Part shown: in pieces, positions 1-10,975 of the stretch
Position numbering within the stretch: position 1 is the first letter of the stretch
Layout of the letters: the number at the start of each line of letters is the position of its first letter
Origin: Ziziphus jujuba
Lineage: Eukaryota; Streptophyta; Magnoliopsida; Rosales; Rhamnaceae
Direction: 5' to 3'
Assembly (NCBI RefSeq): GCF_031755915.1
Contig: NC_083379.1
Location: 1,127,001-1,191,000 of the forward strand
DNA: 64,000 nt
Position numbers and translations under genes: made by a program
The notes under the pieces: generated by a model
Told to the model about the DNA's origin: nothing
The model's database searches: none
The model's input: the letters and a program-made list of their open reading frames with translations, nothing else

Positions 1-244
1 AAATTAATATAGCGCTTACAAATGCTATTGATGTACTAATCATTACGTTTATAATTGCTATAAAAATAACATAATAACATAGAATAAATGCTATTAAATG
101 ATTATTTATAGCATTTAGCATAACAATTTAAGTGTAAGACTTTTTATAGTGTAGGCTATCATAACTCATAACATTTCTGAAAATGCAATAATATATCTTT
201 TATAGCATTAATCATATGCTATAAAAAACAATATATGCTGTAGT
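1..244. mobile_element. 3' end of a CACTA-like (EnSpm) transposon, truncated by the window edge
   Basis: The segment is rich in short subterminal words such as TATAGCAT and ATGCTATAAA and ends in GCTGTAGT. It aligns almost base for base with the last ~240 bases of the complete element at 13743-16182, which ends GTTGTAGT. Dense short subterminal repeats and ACTACAAC-type ends are typical of CACTA elements. The rest of the element lies before base 1. Confidence 0.6.
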
Positions 245-1609
245 ACTAGTCAACACACAATAATACAAAACAATAAAATAAAAATAAGCGTAGCCAACAT
301 AGAGACATTTCAAGCCAAAGTTAGAAAGTACTTTCTTGTTTCCAATTTCAATAGAGCATGATTCCATTTAAATATTGAAATTAACAAACCTTATGTAGTT
401 GAATTTATAAAACTAAAGAAGTTATAATCATGCAAAATACAACACATAAATTGTTTTGAAAAGACAATTCCAACAATACCTAGAGGTGTTGTGAAGAAAA
501 TTGTAGTTTTGCAGTTCGTAGGCAATGACAAAGGCAAAAATAAATAAATAAAATAAAAAAAATCCATTTTTTTTGTTCAGCTCACAGACAAAATGATGAT
601 CCACTAAACATCTAACTTGGTTGGTAACTACAACCCCATTCTAGGGCCATCACGATTCCTTCACTGAACAAAAGCCGTTGATACTAGAATGGGCAATTTT
701 TATAAACAATGTATGAATTTCTAAAGTGTAGCAAAATTTCCATTCAAAAGTTGGGTTGGTTTTATAAATGTTAGAATCAACCAGTGAAGTTACAGTCCAA
801 GGGCATTGATAATTCCTAAAAGAACCAATTCTAACATAATACTTTAAATAGCCTTTTGGAAACAAATAGTGCTATATATTATTGATCAAAACCAACTAAA
901 CTTCACACATATATGGTTGTTTAGTTTTTTATTAGAAGATTTCATTCATCCATCTTTTCTAAATCTCCACCTCAAAAAAGTCTTGATATAGAAAACAAAC
1001 TCTATTCAAAACTGTTACAAAAGGAAGCAAAGTCTATGTCTTGTGTTTTACTTATATAGCTAAGAAAAAATAAAAATAATAAAATATTAAATAATATTAG
1101 CATAGACAAATTAACTTTATGTTTAAGTAGGCAACCAAACCTTTATAAGAGAAATGAGGTATTGTCTAATCCCAACATTGACAAGCTTTTTCAGACATAC
1201 TTTTATTTTAGATAAAAGATCAACTTCAAGTTCTTGATAAAAAACTACAGCCTGAAAAGAAAGACAAGCCACATACCAAATAATAAAATACAGAAATTAC
1301 AAAAGTTCGTAAAAAGAAAGAAGAGGAAGATAACTTTTAGAAGTTTGTGGAAGGCTGTTATCAACTTCATTCTGTTAGAAGGTGCGAGAGGCTACGAGAT
1401 CCTAGAAGAAATCAGTATAAAGAAAAAAAAATAAAAAAAAGCATAAAATGAAAAATAGTGTACTGTATTGAACTCTATTACTGATCTCTAAAATTATATT
1501 TTATGGTAGCAACACATAACAAACCAAAATTTCCCAAATCATTCATTGTGTATAACACCCAGAATATGTTAAAAAAAAGCAAAGTTTCTATATTATTTAA
1601 CTTGTATAT
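245..1609. other. AT-rich intergenic stretch, no supported gene
   Basis: There are only short open frames. The longest is on the minus strand at about 650-865 (71 codons) and has no motif I recognise. The composition is AT-rich with A-runs. It does not align by eye with the equivalent interval after the second CACTA end (16183-17870). Confidence 0.5.
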
Positions 1610-2670
1610 GACAGACTAAAATTGTAAGAAAATTAGAAAATAGTTTCAGAACCTGTATGTATGGTGTTATCTATGGTGTTGAATGCTTTATCTGAGGTCT
1701 CTGTGATACCACAGTATCCTTAAGATGAATTTCGCCCCACCAATGCAGATGGTTTTGTGACGTTCATCTTCTAGGATACAACGGATGCTTTAGATCTTGG
1801 ACATGGCACCACCAAATCCTTTCACTTCGAACTATATAACACCTAAGCTTTACCACACTCTGCAAAATACGTTTTCTCACAATATTTTTCTCTCTAGTCA
1901 AAAGAGAACTCATCCAAGGATGCTAATCACATTGTTTCAAAAAAAAAAAAATTTATTGTGTCAAAAACTCATAAAGCCTCAAATAACTTAAACGTTAGAA
2001 ATTCAAAGGTCTCCATCAATACAAATTAAGGTCCCTATCAATACACATTAACATCCATTAATATCAAATCATTCAAACCCATTAACTCAAAAATGTTACA
2101 GTATAAATCAATTTTATGTACGAAGGAAAAGTTCCATATGATGGTCTCACTATCCAAAACATCCAAATCACACCACCCAATTAAGTTGCATCCAATATTA
2201 TAAAAATAAAAAATGAAAGCAAAAGAAAGATTGTGTCATTTTTTTTAGCATACCTTACAAGAAATATTTTTCCAATATTATAATTAAATATTATCAAATT
2301 GAGCCAATTCATTTTCTAAAATTATAAATTAAAAAATAAAAAATAAAGAAAGATTGTGCCATTTTCTCAAGCGTACCTTGCAGGAGAAAATAGACTGTAG
2401 GAAGAGGTGAGAGGTTCGAAGAGCTTTCAGAAGCTTGATTCACTTAGGTGAATGGAGGCAAGTAATTCGAGTTGGCTGCTTGAAGCCATTGGATATGGCA
2501 AAAGAAAGCCTGAAGACAAGATTGGCAAAACCCATTAAAAATGGCAAAGAAGGAAGCCGGAGGCGAGCAAGATACTTCCGTCAAGCTATTGAAAGTGGCT
2601 GAAAGCAGGAGTGAAAGAGAGTTTTACAAGAAAAAGAAGAGGAAGAAGAGGGAAGCGAGAAGTGTTAATC
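1610..2670 (-). repeat. 1.1 kb dispersed repeat, copy 1 (gene-like, unrecognised)
   Basis: This stretch aligns over its whole length, with scattered substitutions and small indels, with 17870-18990 in the same orientation. Read on the minus strand it looks transcribed: a CT-rich leader, then an ATG near 2493 opening a short frame beginning MASSSQLEL, and a donor-like GGTACGC near 2380. A second block (about 1650-1810) is also conserved between the copies. This copy has in-frame stops, for example soon after the MASSSQ start. The product is not recognised. It could be an old gene fragment or part of an uncharacterised transposon. Confidence is high that the two copies are related and low for any function. 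Confidence 0.6.
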
Positions 2671-2985
2671 TTTAATTCAACAGAAACACCCAAGAATGCC
2701 CTCACTGGACTTGTTTAGCCCTCAAATAGTACTCAAAATTGTACGATGAAGATTCAGCCAATAACTATCTGTCATCGTTATTCTTCCTAATTTTCCTTGT
2801 AAAATAAAACTTTGAAAATAGGAAAAAGATATTTTGTGCTGCAATGAAGGAATAAATGTCTCTTTCTACTGTTCATTCCTTTAAGATGTATATTTATATT
2901 ACAGCCCTACGGATTCTAACATTAAAATAATAAAATGTATAAAAGGAAGTTTCCTGGAAGTTGCCTACGGAGATAAGGTGCTTAA

Positions 2986-3252
2986 GGGCTTGTTTGGTAT
3001 TTCTAAAACAAAAGATTATCTATTTGGATATCAGTTTTCAAAAACAATTTTAGAAAACAAATTAAAAAAAATAAATTTAGAAAACATTAAAATGATGTTT
3101 TCTATTTTCTGCTTTTTAGTTTTGAAAACTATTTTCAAATATCATTGGGCAAATACCCTTGTTTTCAAAAAATAAATAAAAACAGTTTATTTTTTTTATT
3201 TTTAAAATAATGTTTTGAAAACTAAAAACAGAAAACATAGCCAAATAGGACC
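2986..3252. mobile_element. PIF/Harbinger-type (Tourist-like) MITE, 267 bp
   Basis: The element begins GGGCTTGTTTGG and ends with the inverted partner of GGTCCTATTTGG (9 of 12 bases match). It is flanked by TAA at 2983-2985 and 3253-3255, the TWA target duplication expected for PIF/Harbinger. Its interior resembles the subterminal regions of the large element next door, both near 3360-3410 and near 8690-8830, so it looks like an internal-deletion derivative of the same family. It has no coding capacity. Confidence 0.82.
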
Positions 3253-3255
3253 TAA
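3253..3255. repeat. TAA target-site duplication shared by the MITE and the large Harbinger element
   Basis: A single TAA separates the MITE's right end from the large element's left end. The large element's other copy is TAA at 8850-8852 and the MITE's other copy is TAA at 2983-2985. One element therefore inserted at the very edge of the other. Confidence 0.8.
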
Positions 3256-3390
3256 GGGCCTGTTTGGCTAGCTGTTTTTAGAACAATTTTCTGTTCTTAA
3301 AAACAGAAATTTGTTTCTAAAACAACAAGGTAGCTGTTTGGCCATTTGTTTCTAAAAACAAATCCAGAAAACAAATTAAAAAAAAAAAAA

Positions 3391-4098
3391 TTGGGAAAAC
3401 ATCAAAAAGATGTTTCCACCTGTTCTCTCACCTTCGTCACTCGACTGTTCTCTCACCTTCGCTGCTCGACCCGCTCCTTCATTGGTCTTCGAAACTTTCA
3501 CCGCTCTTCGACCCACTCACACCAGCTAACCTTCATCGAACAAATCTCGAATAGCCAGCCGTTCCTTCAACAAATTTCGCACATATCTCTGCTCTTGAAG
3601 TTCACCGATCGAGATTTTTCTTCTCTTCTCAAATCTTTCAATGTTCTATACTGTTATACTGATATACTGGTTGGATTTTGTATCTCTGTTGATAAATTAA
3701 GCGTGTATATAGTTTTGTTGGATTTGGATTTAATTGCTTATTATCGGTTGTGAATTTTTCTTGGTTAACCTTTGAGTCTCATACCAATTTCACGATACTC
3801 TACAACTATCTTTCTTCTTCTTCTTCTTCCTCCCAACGTCTTCGATGAAACTTCTTTGTCTTTTCCCTCTGTCGGGCTTGCCATTCCTAAAATAGAAAAA
3901 ATAAAAATTTAAAAGAAAAAAAGGAGCTCAAAGGTTAAAGACGAACTGGGTAATGGTGTGGGTGGCGTGCAAGTCAGCCTCAAAACCTTGCCTTCCATTT
4001 TCCTTTTTTATTTTTATTTTTTTTGGTTTTTTCTTTGGGGTCTTTTCCTTCTTTATCAGATAACTTGACACAGAAGGAGTGAGAGTGCGACTGAATAA
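3391..4098. other. Left subterminal and leader region of the Harbinger element
   Basis: CT-rich sequence with an open frame ending near 3753 that shows no recognisable domain, followed by AT-rich DNA. It reads as transposon leader rather than a gene. Confidence 0.4.
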
Positions 4099-4542
4099 TT
4101 ATACTTGGGATAGACAGAGATAGATAAATACTCTTTCTCCACCAAGCAGAAATAGACAGAGATAGATAAATACTCTTTTCTCCACCAAGCAGAAACCTGT
4201 ATAGTTCTTGGTTGCTCTAAGAATCCCCTCAATCTCCAAATCCTGAGAAGAACTCACTAAACCAATTCCACTAACACCAACAGAAACCCAAAAGGAAGAT
4301 CCGGTGAGATTAGTAAAAAATGTACCCCTTATCAGATAATCTTCACCCTTTGTTGTAGGCAAGCTGTAACATATTTTCGCTTTCGGGAAATTGAATATCC
4401 GAGATACATTATAGCCAGTTTGGTTCACAACAGGTTTGCTTATCTTCTAGCAATAAGGAATCTTTGGGAGTCCGGTATCCAACTTATATTTGTAACCTGC
4501 TCTGTATAATTACCTCCTGCGCAGCATGCTATGCTCAGAAAT
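4099..4542 (-). pseudogene. Captured fragment of a malectin-like receptor (LRR-RLK type) gene
   Basis: On the minus strand, the piece starting at a plausible acceptor (ATGCAG at about 4543-4548) encodes malectin-like features: GFLSIACCAGGNYTE, then ISWIPDS, and after a frame change near 4450, NVSRIFNFPKAK, CYSLPTTKG, DYLIRGTF, WVSVGVSG and EGILRATKNYTGFCLVEK. In plant malectin-like receptor kinases (family knowledge) these motifs form the extracellular carbohydrate-binding-like domain. The signal peptide, LRRs, transmembrane segment and kinase are missing. The fragment is antisense to the transposon genes and lies wholly inside the transposon, so capture by the element is the simplest reading. 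A frameshift and a stop make it a pseudogene. A 43-bp tandem duplication (about 4111-4193) sits at its 3' side. Confidence 0.72.
4111..4193. repeat. Tandem duplication of ~42 bp
   Basis: Two adjacent units each read from ATAGACAGAGATAGATAAAT to CTCCACCAAGCAGAAA. They differ by one T in a T-run. The duplication lies at the 3' edge of the captured receptor fragment. Confidence 0.8.
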
Positions 4543-5415
4543 CCTGCATTTTCAAAGTTTTATTTTTTTTTTCATTTTAGAGGTTAAACATCATTTGCAA
4601 TAAATTAATTAGCCTACGTTTGAGAATTTTTAGACTTCAAAAATATGAATTATAATATGGCTTAAATCAATAACTCTAGGCTATCCTGTGACCATTTCTG
4701 TGTCCGAAAACACAAATCCTCTAGTAGATCGAACATTTTTTCAATGTTTTTGATGAAATCCCATATTGGTAAATATTAGTTTGAATGTGTGTTTTATTTA
4801 AAGTTCTAGAGTAAGGTTTTGTTGTTTGTGCATGTCATATATAAGATTACTATTCTTTTTCCTACATATATTACAAATATTGATGATTCTCTTTCCACCT
4901 AAAATCTATAATCTTCAAACTAGACAGAAACTTTACATATAGGACGTTTAGGTTCAGTTTGTTTATTTGCTTTGGTAGAGCTATCACCTTAAGCCAAGGT
5001 CAATTCTATCTTTGGGTTGAGGGATCAAGGGGCAAGCAGTCAATGTGAACCTAATGCAGACCACACAGAAATGGATAGGAAACAGGAGCTAGAGATATGA
5101 ATTTAGATTAATATTAGTTCCCTTTTTTTTTTTTTTTTTTTTACCAAATCCATTTTTGACAAATGGGTTCTGCTATGTTCTGTTTTTACTGAATGATGAA
5201 GATTGGTATTTACACTATTGTTAATTTGGTCTTCCAGTTTCACGTTGATCATCTTTCTTGCCTTTTCATTAACTGTTTTGTCTTTGTTTTAGCATGGAAT
5301 TTGTCTCTCTCACTTTCTATGATGATTGCCTTTGCTGGAACTTTTAAATTCCTAGAAATGTTTATGATGATTGCTTCAATTCTGCTGTTTATTTTTTCTG
5401 TAGTATATTTGTACG

Positions 5416-5777
5416 ATGTCAACTATGGAAAATGATGGTGGTGATGATTCAACTCTATGGGGTGCTACCAATGAAAAGATTTATATAGATGTTATGGTAG
5501 ATTTGATAAACAAAGATGGTATGAAAGATGGTCAGTTCAGTTCAAAGGAATGGACTAATATGCTTGAAGTTTTGAATAATAAGTCTAAAAGAAACTACAA
5601 CATGAAGCAAATTAAGTAGAAATTCAATAGGCTTCGAAGTAAGTATCGTGGGTTTAGTGAGCTGTTGCAACAAATTGGATTTGGTTGGGATGCTGAAACT
5701 AATATTGTGAATGCTACAGATGAAATGTGGCAAAACTATATACGGGTATATGTATTTTCGTTTGAGGATATACAATA

Positions 5778-5808
<31 letters not shown>

Positions 5809-6408
5809 CGTTGATGAATATATTACTTATTCTTTTAAGTGCATCCTAAAGCAACCCAATTTTGAAAGAAAGGATGTGAGCATTACAAGCTATTAGGAAT
5901 TATATTTAACAAGTCAACTGCTACTGGAGTGTTTCGTCATGCATCTACTAGTGATCCACCCAATACTGATGATGAGATGGAATTGGAGGCTGAGAGTGCA
6001 CATGTTAGCATTAGTCGTGATAATCCCTTTTCTACTCTTGATAAATTAACAAGCAATTTGAGGAAACGCATTGCATCATCTAGCTCAGAACATAGAAGTA
6101 AAAAGGAAACTAGGTTATAACAAATGAGTGATGCAATCCAAGCATGGACTGAGACATCAAAGGCAAAGATAGAAGTTGCTAAAGCTAAGGCAGAAAAATA
6201 TAAAAGTTCCTACAGTGTGGATGATAATAGTATTGGTAATGCAAAAGATTGTTCCATTACTACATGTATGTGCCTTCTTGAAGCAATAGATGGAGTTGAC
6301 AATGCTACTTATCTTAAAGTAGTAGAAAAGTTGAGAGAGGTAGATTGGAGAGAGATATTTATCCATATGTCTTCGTCTATGAAGAAGGCTTGGTTAGATA
6401 GTCTTTAG
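5416..6408 (+). pseudogene. Harbinger ORF1: Myb/SANT-like DNA-binding protein, broken
   Basis: From MSTMENDGGDDSTLW the frame encodes a Myb/SANT-like (Myb_DNA-bind_3 type) domain: W-rich spacing with KEWTNMLEVLNN, NYNMKQIK, a stop (TAG at 5617), then KFNRLRSKYRGFSELLQQ and GFGWDAETN. A likely intron with an (ATT)n array (5778-5808) follows. The frame resumes about 5840 with one stop (TGA) in HPKATQF-KKGCEHY, continues through VFRHASTSDPPNTDDEMELE, meets a TAA at 6118 and finishes at 6408. In Harbinger systems this protein binds the terminal repeats and works with the transposase in the nucleus. Several interrupting stops look like C-to-T or G-to-A changes of Arg/Gln codons. Non-functional in this copy. 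Confidence 0.75.
5778..5808 (+). repeat. (ATT)n microsatellite inside Harbinger ORF1 intron
   Basis: About ten uninterrupted ATT units. In the flanking frame they would encode a leucine run, which is not expected in this family, so they more likely lie in an intron starting near 5744. Confidence 0.85.
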
Positions 6409-6730
6409 CTAGATTATCATATATCATACTTATATCTTTAGTTGGATTTGATATATTAGGATTTAATTTTATCGGTTTAATGTTTTTGGAATAATATGTT
6501 TGGATTTTTTTAGATTTTTGTATGTTTTCTATGTTTGGATTTTTGGACTTTATATGCTTCGATGATATGTTCAAATGAATGCTATGTTTGCCTACAATTG
6601 GTTAATGGTGTGCTTGATTATTAGATGGTTAAATTGTTTTAGAAGTTGAGATCTCTTAATTTTTTCATCTTAATATATATTTATATTTTAATATTATATG
6701 CAGGAAGGACAATAGGTAAAACTCATCTAT
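6409..6730. other. Spacer between Harbinger ORF1 and transposase
   Basis: AT-rich with no coding features. It may hold the ORF1 polyadenylation region and the transposase leader. Confidence 0.4.
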
Positions 6731-8098
6731 GGATGATATAAATAGTTTCTCTTCCTCTAGTTCAGATGAAGAGTTTCAAGATTTTATGATGTTTGATGTA
6801 TATGAGTACATTAAATGTTTTCTAGAAAAAAATACCTCAAAGAACTTCAATGTTGAGTGGTCAAAATTTTGTAACAGAATTGTTGAATGGGAATGAAACA
6901 ACATGCTATGAGTTGTTTTGAATGGACAAAAATACTTTTCTTTCTCTTTGTACTTGTTTGAAGCAACATGAATATTTGAAAGATACTAAAGAAGTTTAAG
7001 TTGAAGAAGCACTTGCCATGTTTCTTATAATAATTGGTCACAATGTGGGAATGAGACTTATAGCGGATCGTTTTCAACATTCCCTTGAAACTGTGGATAG
7101 ATATTTTACTTTGACACTAAGAGTAATATGTAGACTTGGAAAAGAATTGATATGTCATACAAACTCCCCATTGCCTTCACATATCGTCAACAATCCAAAA
7201 TATTTTCCATGGTTTGAGGTAAATACTTGCTTTTGTAAATATAATTTATGAATTTTGTTACTCTTAGTTACTTTTTTAAAACTAATACTATAATATTTTG
7301 GTGTTTTCAGAAATGTATTGGTGCAATTGATGGCACGCACATAAGCGCACATGTTCCTGCTAAAAAGCAAGTTAGCTATAGAGGTAGAAAATCTATAGTG
7401 ACTCAAAATGTTTTATGTGCATGCAATTTCAACATGATGTTTACTTTCGTTTATGCTAGTTGGGAAGACACTGCAAATGATTTAAGAGTTTTTTTCGATG
7501 CAATTACAAGATCTGAGAATAAATTTTCATTACCTAAAGAAGGTAAACATAAAATTTATTGTATTCTTTGATTTCTTTTAGTATAAAAATTTCCATACAT
7601 GATTTCATTTTTAGTATCTTTTTAGGTGAATATTATGTTGTTGATTCTGGATTTCCATGTACCGTGGTTTTTCTTCCTCCATTTTGAAGTGAAAGATATT
7701 ATTTGCCAGAATATCATGGTAGAGGTCGCCAACCAAGAGGACCAAAAGAATTGTTTAATTATAGGCATTCTTCGCTTAGAAATGTTATTGAACGTTGTTT
7801 TGGTGTGTTGAAAGCACGGTTTCAAATTTTGAAAATGATGCCAGCTTACAAGCAAAGTAGACAACCTTTGATAGTTATAACTTGTTGTACACTACATAAT
7901 TTCATTCAAAAGTGGGCACAAAATGATGTTATGTTTAGACAATGGGAAGAAGAAGAACAAAAGATTGAAGATGAAGATACTAGTACAAGTGGATCAAACA
8001 ATAGTATAGATTTGTCAGACGAAGCAGCAACAGCTATGGTAGCTTATCGAAATCAGCGTTCACAAGTAATGTGGCATGCCTATGTTAGTCATATGTAA
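6731..8098 (+). pseudogene. Harbinger DDE transposase (HARBI1/ALP1-like, DDE_Tnp_4), broken
   Basis: A start at MDDINSFSSSSSDEEF leads into an acidic N-terminus. After a frame change near 6830 come LSGQNFVTELLNGNETTC and, separated by two stops (TGA near 6920, TAA near 6998), VEEALAMFLIIIGHNVG. The next part is the HTH-like NRLIADRF/SLETVDRYF region and PKYFPWFE. Intron 1 is about 7219-7310 and intron 2 about 7543-7625 (both GT..AG). The catalytic acids are visible: Asp in AIDGTH (7329-7331), Asp in TANDLRVF (7479-7481) and Glu in NVIERCFGVLKARF (7790-7792). A further stop lies before YLPEYHGRGRQPRGPKEL. The acidic tail EEEEQKIEDEDTS runs to 8098. The triad survives but stops and frameshifts make it a pseudogene. 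Plant ALP1 is a domesticated relative; this copy shows no sign of domestication. Confidence 0.85.
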
Positions 8099-8335
8099 AA
8101 ATTAGTAATTTAATAGATATTTATAGCTGGAGATTTTATATTAGACTTATAAAATTTAATTTTCTATTAGCAACAATTATTTTATTATATAATATCAATT
8201 ACGTTTAATAATTTATTAATAAAAAATAATTGATTGATAATGTAGCACACATCGAATGGAGAGATATAGTTCTAGAAAGCTAATTATAAACCAATAAAAA
8301 ATTATATACATACAGTTAAAAAAATATATAACTAT

Positions 8336-8379
<44 letters not shown>

Positions 8380-8837
8380 ATTAATGAATCAATACTAATA
8401 GGAAAAAAAATTAATCAATAATAATAGACAAAAAAACGTTCAACGGGAAAAAAAAGTTATACTATATTTTAATATATTTTATATTATATATATGTATATA
8501 AGTCATTAATATGTGAATGAATTAATATTATGTAAATATATATAAATATATTATAGCTACATATATTATATATTCCACATATATTATACATAAGGTTCTT
8601 TGTATGAAAGAAAAAAAAAAAAAAAAACCTTATACGTAACCCAAAAAAAAAAATGCAAAAAACTGTTTAAAAACATGTAACCAAATATGTTTTTTGTTTT
8701 TTGATATTGAAAACTGTTTTCAAATATCAATGATCAAACACTCATTATTTTCATTAAACAAAAAAAAAAAAATAATTTTCCATTTTTATTTCTGAAAATA
8801 ATATTTCAAAAACAGAAAACAAAAAACAGAAAAGAGA
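8099..8837. other. Right subterminal region of the Harbinger element
   Basis: AT-rich, with a (TA)n run at about 8339-8373 and A-runs. The last ~170 bases resemble the right half of the MITE at 3110-3250. No gene is seen. Confidence 0.6.
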
Positions 8838-8852
8838 CCAAACAGGCCCTAA

Positions 8853-8895
8853 GTTTTTCAATAATTACACTTGTTGGGTGGCCTACCACTAAACT

Positions 8896-8937
<42 letters not shown>

Positions 8938-9417
8938 ATATATATATAGACAAATCATATGTGCTTTCATCAAATTTTACTTGACCCAATTATAGGATGA
9001 AGAAAAAAAAAAAAAAGACTCAATATAAAAAGAATAACAACGGTGGGTTTGCAATTCATAGTTGAACGTAACTGCAATATAATTTATTCAAAAAGAAAGG
9101 AACCTTTTTTTTTTTTTTTTTGGTTTTTTGAATCAAAAAGAAAGGAACTTGTGACCTTTGAAGACATAAGTTGATAATTTTTGATCACTTGCATAGACAC
9201 TCGCTGCTTTTATTAAGTGACACGTGTCTCACACCTTTTGTGAATATAAGATAATGACAACTACCATATCTTTTGCATTTAATAATGAAATTGCCGTTTT
9301 GTTACCCGTATTTAATCCACAACGCGATCTTCAAAGCAATTTTTAATTTTAATTTTTCTTGATAGCCTTTCTTTTTTGGGAACTCTAATATGAATTCCCT
9401 TTTTTTTTTTTTTAATT
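8853..9417. other. AT-rich spacer, no supported gene
   Basis: Contains a (TA)n(TG)n array at about 8899-8950 and several poly-A/T runs. No reading frame has support. Confidence 0.5.
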
Positions 9418-10975
9418 TATATTATAATCAAACTCAAGGGTTAAACAACTTAGAAAAATAATAAAATAAATAAATTTATTTATTATTTTACATTTTTTAA
9501 ATAAAGATAAAAAATAATATATTATGGTTGGTGCTATACAGAATGGGAGGATTCAATTTTTTTACAATATTTTTTTCTTTATTATTTCTTATACATATTT
9601 TAACTGTCATTTAAATTATAATTTTGCCTTCTTAAATTTTTTTTTCCTTTTCCTTTATTTTTGCTTGATTTCTATAATTTAACTATCCACATAGCCTTCT
9701 ATTAAAAGTGACCTACATAAATTGACTAGAAAAATAACAACAAAATTTTTAAACGTAAGATAAAAATTGACAAAAGAAATATTTAGATAATACTTCTATT
9801 ACAATATATATGGTAGGTTTAGATAAAAACTATCATATTAATAAAAAATTATATAGATAATTTCATATTAATTTTGTATGTCGTTTGTAGAAGTTCTGGT
9901 TGACCAAATGAAGAATGGAGATGAAGACAAGAAGGCACCATCATCATTCATTCATAATCAGCAGCAGCCAATGAATTTTGATGAGATGAGAGATTTGGTC
10001 ATGAATCGTTTCAAGGATTAGGAGTCAGAGTCATTGCCCAGTGAATGCAACAAACATAACCTTGGATTTTCCATACAAAGTTAAACAGTCCGTTCGAGGA
10101 GGAGCTTGACTCAATTTCCACAAAACCAACTGGCCAGCTTGCAAGCCTGATTGTTTTATGTTATGTGTCTCTGTGTTTTTTCTTAGGATATAAATTAATT
10201 ATGAGTAAATTAGACTTGGTAATCATGAACTCGTTGAGACAACTTCGTGTTATTAATTTGATATTTAATCATCATGTTTATATTATTATTCTTGTTAGTA
10301 TAAGGTTTCAAATTATGCATTTTTGTTTAGTCCAAATAAAATATGTTTATATTAAAATATATATTTTAACAACGGCCGCACGGGCCCAATGGGCTAGTGC
10401 TGCAAAGTTAATAGTCGGCCCAGAATACCACTCTTTCTTCTTCGCTAAATCGCTGCTTTCTTTCCCATCAGGCTCTCAACGTCGAGTATCTCATCGACTT
10501 CCCCGACCAAACCACTTTCCCAATCTACAATTATGTCACTGCTCTTGACAGTTTCTTAAATTTTTCTTTCTCTCCCTCGAAGCCAAAACCAGAACTCTCT
10601 TTGATTTCTTTGAAATTTTGAATTTCGGATCTTGAATTTCGTAGGAAAAATAGATCCATAAAAAAAAAAAAAAAAACAAACAAACCCAAAAATTCTGGGA
10701 TCAGATCCGTGTTTGATCTGATTGGAAAACCAGAACTAGAACCAGACCCATGTCGTGCTTAGCCCTCTCTCTACAACCAGCCAATGGATCAGACATCCTG
10801 CTCCAGACCCGCGAGTGGTTCCCACCCGCCTTGCCTTCGCCCCCGCCAAACATAACCAGACCCGCCAATCCTCCAATGCTTCCTGCTCCACCTCCAATGC
10901 CGACGAGACCGCTGACTCAACCGCCTCCATCGGCGACGACCCACTTGTGGTCTCCGGCGGTCAGCTCATCGTCGC
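9418..10975 (+). pseudogene. Partial duplicate of the TML promoter, 5' UTR and first codons
   Basis: Two blocks align with the intact TML locus. 9418-9605 matches 19300-19490 (promoter side, including GGTTGGTGCTATA and GAATGGGAGGATTCAATTTT). 10380-10975 matches 19510-20115 (leader and first ~90 codons, ATG at 10750). Between them lie ~770 bases absent from the intact locus. In the coding part 40 bases are missing relative to TML, between two ACCCGCC heptamers, which shifts the frame after EWFPPA. Similarity stops abruptly at ~10975 inside GQLIV. With no longin remainder and no mu-homology domain it cannot make TML protein. If the copied promoter works it could drive a short non-functional transcript. 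Confidence 0.82.
9606..10375. other. Insert between the two TML-like blocks, with a possible unrecognised gene fragment
   Basis: This is absent from the equivalent place upstream of intact TML (near 19495). Bases 9880-10020 are less AT-rich and read, on the plus strand, VDQMKNGDEDKKAPSSF and MNFDEMRDLVMNRFKD before a TAG. I cannot assign a family. The remainder is AT-rich. Confidence 0.35.

Larger units (their letters stand above)
3256..8849 (+). mobile_element. Decayed autonomous-type PIF/Harbinger DNA transposon, 5.6 kb
   Basis: The terminal inverted repeats are perfect for 12 bases (GGGCCTGTTTGG at the left, CCAAACAGGCCC at 8838-8849) and imperfect further in. TAA target duplications lie at 3253-3255 and 8850-8852. 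Inside, both characteristic plus-strand genes are present in family order: a Myb/SANT-like DNA-binding ORF (5416-6408) and a DDE transposase with two introns (about 6731-8098). Both are broken by stops. A minus-strand fragment of a malectin-like receptor gene lies between the left end and ORF1. The right part (8100-8640) is AT-rich with a (TA)n array near 8340-8373. Autonomous relatives encode both proteins; this copy can no longer encode either. Confidence 0.88.

Noticed and set aside
650..865. Minus-strand frame of 71 codons as a gene
   Set aside because: No domain, no start context or splice support, surrounded by AT-rich DNA.
3346..3753. 135-codon frame at the left of the Harbinger element as a third transposon gene
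   Set aside because: No recognisable domain, CT-rich leader-like composition, and Harbinger elements normally have two genes.
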